Assembly: GCA_039029935.1 (NCBI GenBank)
Contig: JBCCFC010000108.1
Location: forward strand, 1-17,034
Direction: 5' to 3'
DNA: 17,034 nt
Source: G039029935 sp039029935
Lineage (GTDB): Bacteria > Chloroflexota > Anaerolineae > Caldilineales > Caldilineaceae
The position numbers were made by a program, and so were the translations under genes. The notes below the pieces were generated by a model. The model saw nothing but the letters and a program-made list of their open reading frames with translations, had not been told where the DNA came from and searched no databases. This document shows, piece after piece, positions 1 to 7,280 of this stretch (positions within the stretch are counted from its first letter, which is position 1; the number at the start of each line of letters is the position of its first letter).

Positions 1-80
1 CCCTCCCTCATGGTAAGTTTCCGGTTTGGACAGGTTCTTATTTTCGTCAGTTTTTGGTCTTGACAATGGGGGGCACTATA
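1..80. other. Possible rearrangement or IS-end junction cutting the LRR/Roco gene
   Basis: On the minus strand the LRR protein matches the Roco pattern up to LKLLLVG, encoded down to about position 80. Then it loses all similarity and ends ten codons later. The bases from about 80 to 1 should encode the Roc GTPase P-loop but do not. The sequence looks like a foreign end: it has a run of six Gs near 68-73 and no continuation of the Roc domain in any frame that I could see. An insertion-sequence terminus or a deletion joint would both explain this. No transposase is visible because the window ends, so the nature of the element is inferred only. Confidence 0.25.
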
Positions 81-1153
81 CCGACTAACAGTAGCTTGAG
101 TTCATAAAGCCTATCTGTCTGTGTTTTGTACTCGATGAAATAGTTGCGGATTGCCTGAATGCCTTGTTCCGCGATTTCTTGAGGGGGATGGAGCAGTTGG
201 TTTTCACTTAGCCAAAGTCTATGCAATTGACGAAGGTTACCGAAGGAGTTAGGGAGATGACTCAATCGGTTTAGATATAGTGCCAGTTCTTGTAATTGGT
301 GAAGGTTGCCAAAAGAGTCAGGGAGATCAACCAGTTCATTGTTATCGAGTTCTAATACATATAAGTGGGCAAGTTGATCGAAAGTATCGGGTAGATGGTT
401 TAGCCGATTATTAGATAAAGATAATTCTTGTAGTTGATGAAGGCTGCCGAAAGAGTCTGGAAGATAGCGGAGCTTATTGTCCCAAATGTATAGTATTTGT
501 AATTGATGAAGATTACCAAAAGAGTCCGGAAGATAGTCAAGTTGATTTTTATGGAGGTGTAGCGTGTGTAATTGACGAAGGTTGCCGAAGGATTGAGGTA
601 GATAAGACAGTTGATTGTTATTAAGATATACCGTATGCATCTTATGAAGGTTGCCGAAAGAACTAGGAAGATGGTGTAGTTGATTGTTTTCGAGATGTAG
701 TACTTGCAGATGATTGAGGTTGCCAAAAGAGTCCGGAAGATGACGTAGTTGATTGTTCGCTAGGACCAGAGTCTGTAATTGATAAAGGTTGCCGAAAGAG
801 TCTGGAAGAGAATTTATTTGATTGCCTTGAAGCCATACAGTTTGTAATTGCTGCAAGTGGGTAAAAGATTCTGGGAGACCCACAAGCTGATTTTCACCGA
901 GATCGAGATGTTGTAAGTGACGCAAGCTAGCGATGGTGTCTGGGATATTGTTGAGTTGATTTTTGTTTGGATGGCTACCCGAGTACTCATTACCTAATTT
1001 GAGCGTTTTCAATTGTGTGAGTGTAAGCAACTCATTTGGTAGGTATCTTAATCTTAAGTTAGTCAAATCAAGAGATGTAGATTGTTGTTCACGACACTCA
1101 TAGATTCGTTTCTCTACTTCTATGCAACATCTTTCTGCTATTATTGCATCCAT
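47..1153 (-). CDS. Leucine-rich-repeat protein, probably a truncated Roco (LRR-Roc-COR) protein
   Basis: The 368-residue product has a short N-terminal helix and about twelve tandem 23-residue leucine-rich repeats (roughly residues 28-325, consensus LPDSFGNLHQLQxLxLxxNxL). It then has AIRNYFIEYKTQTDRLYELKLLLVG. In bacterial Roco proteins that linker leads straight into the Roc GTPase P-loop (VGxGxxGKT). Here the GKT motif is absent and the protein ends IVPPIVKTKN, so the GTPase and COR domains are missing. The ATG at 1153 has AAAGGA eight bases upstream. There is no signal peptide or membrane segment, so it should be cytoplasmic. LRRs usually bind protein or other ligands; the target is unknown. 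The 69-base DNA repeats invite recombination. The LRR call is secure; the claim of Roco truncation is inference from the linker. Confidence 0.85.
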   Translation of the reverse strand: MDAIIAERCCIEVEKRIYECREQQSTSLDLTNLRLRYLPNELLTLTQLKTLKLGNEYSGSHPNKNQLNNIPDTIASLRHLQHLDLGENQLVGLPESFTHLQQLQTVWLQGNQINSLPDSFGNLYQLQTLVLANNQLRHLPDSFGNLNHLQVLHLENNQLHHLPSSFGNLHKMHTVYLNNNQLSYLPQSFGNLRQLHTLHLHKNQLDYLPDSFGNLHQLQILYIWDNKLRYLPDSFGSLHQLQELSLSNNRLNHLPDTFDQLAHLYVLELDNNELVDLPDSFGNLHQLQELALYLNRLSHLPNSFGNLRQLHRLWLSENQLLHPPQEIAEQGIQAIRNYFIEYKTQTDRLYELKLLLVGIVPPIVKTKN

Positions 1154-1593
1154 CCATTCATTCCTTTAAATCCAGACTGTCGTAAATATATAGTGCTGAA
1201 TAAGATTTTTAATGAGTCTTTTGTCTACACCTGAAAGTCCGTTTCAGCGGACGTCGTTGATTAGCCCTGCGGTTTTAACCCAGAGCGATTTTACCAATTG
1301 ATTTGCTGAACCATCAACCGCATATTATTCTGGATATTTCTCTAATATCGTTGGCAACATCTGCTGATTGGTGATTATAGTATCTGTTCCCGATTTTGAA
1401 AAGCTAGGATTGAAATCCCAGCCTGTTATGCAAAACGTGATGAATCACGTTCACGGTGAGGCTAGACTGAAAATGAGTTGCCAATCCATCACGTTGTGTC
1501 ATGCACAATAGCCCGCTTTAGCGAGCTTCACCTAACAGACGCCGAATTCATTCGGCGGGTGGGGCTATGGAGGTCATCGGCATCCATCCAACA
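1154..1593. repeat. Intergenic region with a cluster of short palindromes
   Basis: No gene is apparent in these 440 bases. From 1231 to 1557 there are five separate dyads: 1231-1247 (CTGAAA/TTTCAG), 1403-1422 (GCTAGGATT/AATCCCAGC, one mismatch), 1434-1451 (perfect AACGTGAT GA ATCACGTT), 1512-1526 (GCCCGC TTTA GCGAGC type, about 1511-1526, with one G-U pair) and 1540-1557 (perfect CGCCGAA TTCA TTCGGCG). The last two lie just beyond the stop of the gene ending at 1594 and could act as a transcript-end hairpin for it, though no long T-tract follows. A copy of the AAATCC..CTGTCGTA word lies at 1166-1185, upstream of the LRR gene. Confidence 0.55.
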
Positions 1594-3072
1594 TCACTCC
1601 AACAACAACCCCTCAAACTCCCCCGCCGCCTCAATCAACCGCCCCGACCCCTGACGCAAACTAAACCACTGCCACTGCTCATCCCCCGGCAAATCATCCA
1701 TAAACCAAATCAGTGCCACAATCTGCGGGTTTTGATTGACGACATCCAGCGCGTTGGTCAGCCAACCTGCGGGGTAGTTCTGGGCGGGGGGGATGCCTTG
1801 GCTGGGGATGTAGGTGTTGGTCGAGGAGATGTAGATGGGCAGATTCTGCGTGGTCTCATAGTCGTTGATGATGGCGATCCAGTCGCGGTAGACGCTAAAG
1901 CCAACCTGTGCGCCTTGCCATGTGGCACGGGGTAAATCGAGCAGCGGTTCCTGCGACGCCGGGGTTTCACCCAATTCGGGGGCGGTGGGGTTGCCCGGTG
2001 CTTGGATAGCAAATCCATCGGGTCCACTGAGGGGAATGCCTGCCGTTTGTCGCGCAAGCGTGGCCTCATCCAGATAGCGGACAAGCGTGTTCATGTAGTT
2101 GAGCCAAGGCACGTCGATGGCATAGGGATAGTCGCCGTTTTGCTCCTCATTCCAGGGCTGTAGGGGGCCAACCAGTAGCCGTGCGCGGTCATTCGCCGCG
2201 CGCATTACCTGCACGGCATTGTCGGTATGCGTGACATCCTGCCCATAGCCATTAAAGACACGTGCATACCATGCCGGCGTGGTCAGGCTCTCTGGTGAAA
2301 GACGGTTGCTGGCGATTTCGTTGTAGCAGGTGCCGATGATGTAGCCATAGACATCACGTAGGCGGTCATCATTTGCCAGCCGTTGCAGATAGGTCAGATA
2401 CTGGCTCAATGCAATTTCGTCGTCAACAGGGGGGAGGCTCTGCTGTGGTGCATAGTCCACGCGGATCAACATGCGCACCCCCTTGCTGTGATGTGCGGCC
2501 ACCCTCTGCGCAAGGCGGTCAATGTCCCACGTCGGGTCGTCGGCCAGCACCGCATAGGTCAACTCGACGCCCCAGCCCTGACGCCCATGCCAGTCACGCT
2601 CTGGGTTGGGGAAGACCAAGCCCAACTTGGTGGGGCGCAATACCTGTTTGAGGCTATCAGCATCTGGGGCATAAGGGCCAATGGCCGTCTGGGTGCGTTG
2701 TTGACAGCCCGTGTGACAGTCATGGTAAAAGGTCAGCGCATAGCCTTGTCCATCGGCCACATCCGGCGCAATAAACTCAAACTGCCATGTCCATGTCTCT
2801 GCTGGGTTGGCCGTTGTTTCGACCCAACCCGCTGCGCTGTCGTTGACCGTGAGCATGACGTGTGACCAGGGCTTTACATCCGTCACCCACACCGTCACGG
2901 TCTCACCCGCCTCTGGCAGCGACGGATTGACCTGAATCTGCGGCCACACCCACCCCGTATCGTCGCTCGTCGTCACCATCACCTGCCCATCAATCGGGGC
3001 CAGCCAAATCGCCACCGCACCGACCAGTGTCACCAGCCACCACCAGCGTTGCCACAATCCGAATAGGTTCAT
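1594..3072 (-). CDS. Exported or membrane-anchored TIM-barrel glycosidase-like protein
   Basis: The 492-residue product starts with a Trp-rich hydrophobic segment (about residues 5-25), fitting a signal peptide or signal anchor. A beta-rich, Ig-like region with one Cys pair candidate (C119, C123) spans about 35-135. An (alpha/beta)8-like C-terminal part follows (about 145-490), with strands such as KGVRMLIRVDYA, VYGYIIGTCYNE and PQIVALIWFMDD. This layout resembles clan-A glycoside hydrolases, and Asn251-Glu252 would fit the acid/base position. The strand where the second catalytic Glu is expected reads LPIYISSTNTY, without Glu, so activity is doubtful. The ATG at 3072 has AAGGAG eight bases upstream. 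It follows the kinase gene and was probably once translationally coupled to it. The substrate and family are not recognised. Confidence 0.6.
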   Translation of the reverse strand: MNLFGLWQRWWWLVTLVGAVAIWLAPIDGQVMVTTSDDTGWVWPQIQVNPSLPEAGETVTVWVTDVKPWSHVMLTVNDSAAGWVETTANPAETWTWQFEFIAPDVADGQGYALTFYHDCHTGCQQRTQTAIGPYAPDADSLKQVLRPTKLGLVFPNPERDWHGRQGWGVELTYAVLADDPTWDIDRLAQRVAAHHSKGVRMLIRVDYAPQQSLPPVDDEIALSQYLTYLQRLANDDRLRDVYGYIIGTCYNEIASNRLSPESLTTPAWYARVFNGYGQDVTHTDNAVQVMRAANDRARLLVGPLQPWNEEQNGDYPYAIDVPWLNYMNTLVRYLDEATLARQTAGIPLSGPDGFAIQAPGNPTAPELGETPASQEPLLDLPRATWQGAQVGFSVYRDWIAIINDYETTQNLPIYISSTNTYIPSQGIPPAQNYPAGWLTNALDVVNQNPQIVALIWFMDDLPGDEQWQWFSLRQGSGRLIEAAGEFEGLLLE

Positions 3073-3080
3073 ACTGTTGT

Positions 3081-3144
3081 CTCCTTGGACGATAGAAGTC
3101 CGACTTTTGCCAAAAGTCGGACTTCTACAATTCTACTCCTTGGA
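3081..3144. repeat. 35-base perfect palindrome between 9-base direct repeats (MITE-like)
   Basis: Positions 3093-3109 and 3111-3127 form perfect 17-base inverted arms (TAGAAGTCCGACTTTTG) around a single C. The palindrome lies between two copies of CTCCTTGGA (3081-3089 and 3136-3144). The direct repeats look like a 9-base target-site duplication enclosing a 46-base insert. On the minus strand the insert begins with TAG, which is now the stop codon of the kinase gene. The right-hand repeat copy also contains the AAGGAG used as ribosome binding site by the next gene. This region could form a strong hairpin in the transcript between the two genes. Confidence 0.7.
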
Positions 3145-4293
3145 TAACGTTGGCAGCATAAAGGAGACCCGTGTCCCCATCTGTCTGCTCCCCATCTGTC
3201 TGCTCCCCATCTGTCTGCGCTCATCACGCACACAACTCTCAATCTGGAGCTTGCTCTGGTGATTCTGTAACACCTGATCGACAATCGCCAGCCCCAACCC
3301 GCTGCCTTCATAGCCCTGCTTATCCACACGATAAAAGTGGCGCGTCACATAGGCGATATGCTCATCAGGGATGCCCACACCCGTGTCTTCAACCGCACAG
3401 CGGACCCCCTCCTCGATTTTTGATAATGAAACGGTAACGGTCCCGCCAGCGGGTGTATACTTGAGCGCGTTGTCGAGCAGATTGAGAAAGACTTGCTTGA
3501 GGCGATGGTCATCTCCCACAACCACAGGCAGCGGTGTCTCGGCCTCCAAATTGAGGGTCAATTCCTTTTCGTGCGCAAGCGGACGCGCTTGGGCAAGGGT
3601 ATCCTCCACCAGGGCTTGCAAATGCAGGGGACGCAACTCGACGCTTTCAATCGCCTCCAACCGCCCCAAATCCACCATCTGATCTACCAGCTTGCCCATG
3701 CGCCGCGCTTCCTCCTTGAGGATATGGACCGATTGCGTTTTGATGTCAGGCGTGACATCGGGGACGTTTAGTACCTCCAGATGTGTGGCAATGGTGGCGA
3801 TGGGGGTGCGCAGTTCATGCGAAAAGCCGTTAAAGAGCAGTTGGCTGTTCTGGCGAATCTGCTGCTGTGTGGTGACATCAAGCAGAAAGACCGCATCCAC
3901 CTGCGCATCTTGCGGGAAGACCCACCACTGCACAAACTGATTGTGGGGCAAGGACACAAAGCGATACCGCCCTTGGAGCGATTGCCCCTGTCGCACAGCC
4001 TGTCGATCTTCCAGCAACGCCCCCACCCAATCCTCATCCGGCAGTGTCCCAGTGGGTGTCTGCAAATTGAGCATACGGCGAGCATAGGCATTGACCTCGC
4101 AATAAGTGTTGGCTTGTTGCAATAGCATAAACCCAAAAGGCGCGTGGCCTAAAATCTCCAAAGTCTCCTGATCCACCGTGAAGGCGGGCTGTTGTGTTTG
4201 CCCCCAACGTGCAAGCCAGGCAATCAACGAGGGCAGTCCAACGCTTATCACAAAGACGGCCAAGATGACCCATTTCAACTCCAAATAGAACAT
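3133..4293 (-). CDS. Membrane-bound sensor histidine kinase
   Basis: The 386-residue product has one N-terminal transmembrane segment (about residues 8-28), a PAS-like sensing region (about 40-150), a HisKA dimerisation domain and a HATPase domain. The HisKA part has the phosphoacceptor His159 in FSHELRTPI. The HATPase part shows the N box (NLLDNALKYTP, 271-281), G1 (DTGVGI, 303-308), F box (HFYRVDK) and G2 (GSGLGLAI). All kinase motifs are intact, so it should autophosphorylate. No response regulator is nearby, making it an orphan here. The gene starts two bases after the pentapeptide gene stop, so the two are co-translated. Near the C-terminus a 15-base unit is repeated three times (RQMGS, residues 360-374) just before the last beta strand. 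The present stop is provided by an inserted palindromic element. Confidence 0.92.
   Translation of the reverse strand: MFYLELKWVILAVFVISVGLPSLIAWLARWGQTQQPAFTVDQETLEILGHAPFGFMLLQQANTYCEVNAYARRMLNLQTPTGTLPDEDWVGALLEDRQAVRQGQSLQGRYRFVSLPHNQFVQWWVFPQDAQVDAVFLLDVTTQQQIRQNSQLLFNGFSHELRTPIATIATHLEVLNVPDVTPDIKTQSVHILKEEARRMGKLVDQMVDLGRLEAIESVELRPLHLQALVEDTLAQARPLAHEKELTLNLEAETPLPVVVGDDHRLKQVFLNLLDNALKYTPAGGTVTVSLSKIEEGVRCAVEDTGVGIPDEHIAYVTRHFYRVDKQGYEGSGLGLAIVDQVLQNHQSKLQIESCVRDERRQMGSRQMGSRQMGTRVSFMLPTLSKE
3175..3216 (-). repeat. 15-base tandem repeat in the kinase gene (RQMGS x3)
   Basis: Three in-frame copies of a 15-base unit (plus strand CCCCATCTGTCTGCT) encode RQMGS-RQMGS-RQMG. They sit between the strand ending LQIES and the strand TRVSFMLP, a tight turn in most histidine kinases. 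The multiple-of-three length points to replication slippage tolerated by the protein fold. Confidence 0.85.
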
Positions 4294-4295
4294 CG

Positions 4296-4940
4296 CTACA
4301 CCTCATCATCGCTCTTGATGACCAGCCCCAGCAGACTTGCCATGTACGCCGCCTGCATGTGATCCACCACCGCACCGACCACCTCGGTTGCACCCACACG
4401 AATGCCCTCAATCGTGGATGTGCGAAAATCGGTCCCCACCAGCTTGGCTTGCGACATCTCCGCCTCGCTCAGGTCGCAGTGTTTGAAACGTACACCCGAT
4501 AAATCTGCCCCTTGGAAGTTGGCATGCTTGAGATTACAGGCTTCAAACGTCACCGCCTTGAACGAGCAAAAACGAAAGCGCGCCCATTCTAAATGACAAT
4601 CACGAAAGACCACATTTTGAAAGTGACCTTCCGTGACATTCAGCCCGATGAGTTGGCAGGTGAGCCACTCGGTTCGATGGGCGATGATGCGTTCGCAGGT
4701 CGTGTTTGCCAAGTTGCACTGTGTCAACCGCACATCGGTCAACTTGGGTGCATAGAGCGTTGAGGCATCCAAACTGGCCTCGTGGAGCTGCACCTGAGAC
4801 ATCATCACAGAATCGGCACTTTCCGCTGCCCAATGCCCACCCTCAATGCGCAGATGGCTGTATTCTTCGTGTGCCTGAAAGAAGCCGTCGGTGAGCCTTG
4901 TTTTGTGTAGCTTTGTGGAGAACTTTGGTGGTTGAATCAT
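4296..4940 (-). CDS. Pentapeptide-repeat protein
   Basis: The 214-residue product carries degenerate pentapeptide repeats of the A(D/N)LXX type through about residues 55-180. They are clearest in ANFQGADLSGVRFKHCDLSEAEMSQAKL. Such repeats fold into a right-handed quadrilateral beta helix. There is no signal peptide or membrane segment, so a cytoplasmic scaffold or binding role is likely, but the partner is unknown. The known Qnr/MfpA proteins of this fold mimic DNA and protect gyrase; nothing here shows that function. The start ATG at 4940 has AGAGGA upstream. The gene begins 12 bases after the methyltransferase stop and ends two bases before the kinase start, so it is part of one operon with them and could serve the kinase. 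Confidence 0.85.
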   Translation of the reverse strand: MIQPPKFSTKLHKTRLTDGFFQAHEEYSHLRIEGGHWAAESADSVMMSQVQLHEASLDASTLYAPKLTDVRLTQCNLANTTCERIIAHRTEWLTCQLIGLNVTEGHFQNVVFRDCHLEWARFRFCSFKAVTFEACNLKHANFQGADLSGVRFKHCDLSEAEMSQAKLVGTDFRTSTIEGIRVGATEVVGAVVDHMQAAYMASLLGLVIKSDDEV

Positions 4941-4952
4941 GTGTTAGGTCCT

Positions 4953-5636
4953 CTAAATCCGCTGTCGTATCTGCAAGCGTTGATAAGCCTCAAGTATTTC
5001 CGTATAGGCGGTACGCCCAACCTCATGAGACACCTTGCGTTGATAATAGGCAATGGTGTTCACCAAGTAGTCATGGCACTCTTGACGGGCAAAATCCCAC
5101 ATCACCGAGCCAACCGCTGAAATGGGCTGCGTGGCATGGGGCGAGACATAGATTAGTTCGTAAAACCGTTTGTTTTCACAGACCAGCTTTTCGTTGAGTA
5201 GCCCTAATTGATTTGCGCGTAGTAATTCCCGTACTTTGTAATTGTGATGCACAGGACAGAGCAGAAAGTCAATGGACCAGTCGATGTGTCTCGCCATCAT
5301 CGCGTTGACCAGCTCAATCACACGGTCGCCCCCTACCCCCGCGATGATGACCAACTGCTTTTGTGTTACGGCCGTGTACGCAGCCAAATCAAGTTTGGTT
5401 ACATCCAGACAGTGTGCCTGCCAGCGATGACGGCTGTGTGGAAAATATTGAGCAAGGGCTGTCTCCAATTTAACCATCACATTTGGTGCGCTATCGACAA
5501 AGTGGATGGTTTCAGCCGCATTGCGCTGCAACAATGTCATGCCCAAGCGCCCATGATCGCAACAACAGTCCCAGATATGGTCATAGCCATCGGGGATCAT
5601 GAGATTGAGTTGTTGGAGTCGATGTCCAAGTTTCAA
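4953..5636 (-). CDS. TrmK-like SAM-dependent methyltransferase (tRNA adenine-22 N1 type)
   Basis: The 227-residue product begins KLGHRLQQLNLMIPDG and then shows the SAM-binding motif WDCCCDHGRLG (22-32), the acidic loop HFVDSAPNVM (45-54) and AGVGGDRVIELV (99-110). It also has LCPVHHNYKVRELL and KLVCENKRFYELIYV. This order matches the TrmK/DUF633 family, whose Bacillus member methylates N1 of A22 in tRNA. The divergent CCCDHG version resembles uncharacterised relatives, so the exact substrate is inferred. The start is a TTG at 5636 with TAGGGG upstream; family members also begin at K-L-x-x-R-L, supporting it. The last residues (IRQRI) and the stop are encoded by a copy of an interspersed repeat word. 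It lies 28 bases after the GST gene. Confidence 0.75.
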   Translation of the reverse strand: MKLGHRLQQLNLMIPDGYDHIWDCCCDHGRLGMTLLQRNAAETIHFVDSAPNVMVKLETALAQYFPHSRHRWQAHCLDVTKLDLAAYTAVTQKQLVIIAGVGGDRVIELVNAMMARHIDWSIDFLLCPVHHNYKVRELLRANQLGLLNEKLVCENKRFYELIYVSPHATQPISAVGSVMWDFARQECHDYLVNTIAYYQRKVSHEVGRTAYTEILEAYQRLQIRQRI

Positions 5637-5664
5637 AAGAATATGCCCCTACTGTCGTATGCCC

Positions 5665-6279
5665 TTACTCAAACTGCGTTGCCAATGCCCGTTGCACCGC
5701 CGGACGCGCAACAATCGCATCCTCCCAGCGTTTGATGTTGGGGAAGTCATCCAGCGGCATATTGACATACCCCGGTCGGCTTGTCCAAGGGAAGATCGCC
5801 ATGTCTGCAATCGAGTAGTCCCCTGCCAGATACTCGGTCTTGCCGAGCTGTGTATTCATGACCATATGCAGCCGCATCACCTCTTTCTCAAACCGTTGGC
5901 GCACCTGTGGCGGTTCCTCCAAGCGACGGGCATACCCCAACTGCCCAAAGATGGGACCAACACCACCCATCTGGAACATCAACCATGACATGACGCTGGC
6001 GCGTGCCTGTGGTTGGTCAACGGGTGGTAGAAACTGGCCCGCCTTTTCCGCCAAGTAAATCAACATTGCACCCGACTCAAAGACAGTGACAGGCTCACCA
6101 TTCGCAAGATGGTCCACCAATGCAGGGATGCGGCCATTGGGGTTGATTTGCAGGAATGCCTCGCTCTTTTGCTGTCCATCAATCCGAATCGGCTTGAGCG
6201 TATAGTCAATACCCAACTCTTCAACCAGAATCAACGGTTTAAACCCATTGAGGGTTCGCCAAGTATATAGATCAACCAT
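5665..6279 (-). CDS. Glutathione S-transferase family protein (YfcG/YghU-like)
   Basis: The 204-residue product has an N-terminal thioredoxin-like domain (MVDLYTWRTLNGFKPLILVEEL; INPNGRIPALVD; VFESGAMLIYLAEK) and an all-helical C-terminal domain ending AIVARPAVQRALATQFE. It most resembles the Nu-class disulfide-bond oxidoreductases YfcG and YghU. Thr9 and Asn11 of TLNG match the TPNG motif those enzymes use to hold glutathione. The frame is open 34 codons further upstream, but that part reads through an intergenic palindrome. The ATG at 6279 has GGAAGAAG close upstream and matches the family N-terminus, so it is chosen. Role: thiol-disulfide or detoxification chemistry in the cytoplasm. It heads the run leading to the methyltransferase, pentapeptide protein and kinase. 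Confidence 0.9.
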   Translation of the reverse strand: MVDLYTWRTLNGFKPLILVEELGIDYTLKPIRIDGQQKSEAFLQINPNGRIPALVDHLANGEPVTVFESGAMLIYLAEKAGQFLPPVDQPQARASVMSWLMFQMGGVGPIFGQLGYARRLEEPPQVRQRFEKEVMRLHMVMNTQLGKTEYLAGDYSIADMAIFPWTSRPGYVNMPLDDFPNIKRWEDAIVARPAVQRALATQFE

Positions 6280-6293
6280 TTCTTCTTCCTTCT

Positions 6294-6391
6294 TGCAGAC
6301 TGGCAATCTGCGATAAGTTTTTGTTTGCATGGAACCTGTAACCAGTACAACAGATTGCCAATCTGTTGCGCAGGTTGGCAACCTGCGATAC
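6294..6391. repeat. Three adjacent short palindromes; copy A of a 50-base direct repeat
   Basis: Between the hydrolase and GST genes lie a weak dyad at 6295-6311 (GCAGA/TCTGC), a perfect one at 6348-6368 (CAACAGATTG C CAATCTGTTG) and another at 6369-6387 (CGCAGGTTG G CAACCTGCG). The stretch 6342-6391 matches 7281-7330 at 46 of 50 positions by my count. It ends at the hydrolase stop codon, so a transcript hairpin there could also act at the end of the hydrolase message. Confidence 0.75.
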
Positions 6392-7251
6392 TAAACACGA
6401 ATAAAATCCCGAATCATCGCCATCGACCGCTCTGGCGCATCCGTAAACACCCCATGCCCACAATCCGCAAACCGCTCAAACTGCACCAAATGGGGTGGCA
6501 ACGCCGCCGCGATATCGGCCTGACACTGGATGGGGACCATCGGGTCATCTTCGCCGCCCATGATCAACGTTGGGCATTGAATCTTGTGCAGGTCAGGGAA
6601 GAGATTAAAGGTGTGTCTCTCGCCCCCTTCGCGTGTAAACCACGCCGTCACATCCGGGTTGCGAATCCAACGTTGGGCAACCTCTGGGTCGATGGGATTG
6701 CGTGTGTAGAGCGGGAAGGCCAGCCGCACCCATGCATCGAGCGTTGCGGGGTCGGTCTGTTGCTCAATCAAACGGCGATGTGCCAATGCCCCCATCTCTG
6801 GGCCACCCAATCGCGCAAAGAGATCAACCCGTTCCTGCTCATACATGCCCCCCGCCGCCTCGCTGCTGACCAGAATGAGCTTGGATAGATGCGCAGGATG
6901 TCGCGTGGCATAGGCCAACGCAACCATACCACCAAAGGATGCCCCAAAGATGATGGGCTTGGCAATGTTAAGAACCTCGCAGAATTCACGCACATCATCG
7001 GCCCACTGCGCCAATGTCCACAACTCTCGTGGACCATGCTCGCTGCGCCCATTGCCGCGATGATCGAGGTAGATGATTTGCGCGATGTCAGCGAAGGCCG
7101 AAAATCCGGGTTTATAGATGGTGTGATCTCCACCCGGACCACCGTGTAGCAGAATCATCGTTGGTTTTTCGCGCATGGTGGGACCATCGGGGACGAGGCT
7201 TGCGCCTTCGACATCAAAATATAGTTGTACACCATTGACTAAAATATGCAT
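6391..7251 (-). CDS. Alpha/beta hydrolase (proline iminopeptidase-like)
   Basis: The 286-residue product has the oxyanion motif HGGPGG (about 36-41), the strand-turn YLDHRGNGRSE, the nucleophile elbow GASFGG (Ser105), the acid in MGGEDDPMVP (about 236) and the catalytic His in ADCGHGVF (about His267). HGGPGG with DHRGNGRS is typical of the prolyl-aminopeptidase (S33) branch, which also contains many esterases and other hydrolases, so the substrate stays open. Two ATGs are adjacent (7254 and 7251). The AAGGAG lies only two bases from the first and five from the second, so 7251 is preferred. There is no signal peptide. The gene is bracketed by nearly identical 50-base palindromic repeats. Confidence 0.9.
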   Translation of the reverse strand: MHILVNGVQLYFDVEGASLVPDGPTMREKPTMILLHGGPGGDHTIYKPGFSAFADIAQIIYLDHRGNGRSEHGPRELWTLAQWADDVREFCEVLNIAKPIIFGASFGGMVALAYATRHPAHLSKLILVSSEAAGGMYEQERVDLFARLGGPEMGALAHRRLIEQQTDPATLDAWVRLAFPLYTRNPIDPEVAQRWIRNPDVTAWFTREGGERHTFNLFPDLHKIQCPTLIMGGEDDPMVPIQCQADIAAALPPHLVQFERFADCGHGVFTDAPERSMAMIRDFIRV

Positions 7252-7280
7252 CATTACTCCTTGTGGATCATCTATCAATG

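Noticed and set aside
400..726. Frame of 108 codons inside the LRR gene in another minus-strand frame
   Set aside because: It is a shadow of the 69-base LRR repeat; its translation is rich in Ile, Tyr and Thr with no domain pattern.
1567..1935. Plus-strand frame over the end of the glycosidase-like gene
   Set aside because: Antisense shadow in a GC-rich stretch; low-complexity Pro/Leu start and no recognisable motifs.
3069..3329. Minus-strand frame of 86 codons overlapping the kinase end and the next gene start
   Set aside because: It is out of frame with the kinase for most of its length. Its last codons (SKETTV) are of interest only as the relic of the pre-insertion kinase end, not as a gene.
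6280..6381. 34-codon upstream extension of the GST gene
   Set aside because: It runs through an intergenic palindrome and has no family similarity; the internal ATG at 6279 has a ribosome binding site and matches the family N-terminus.
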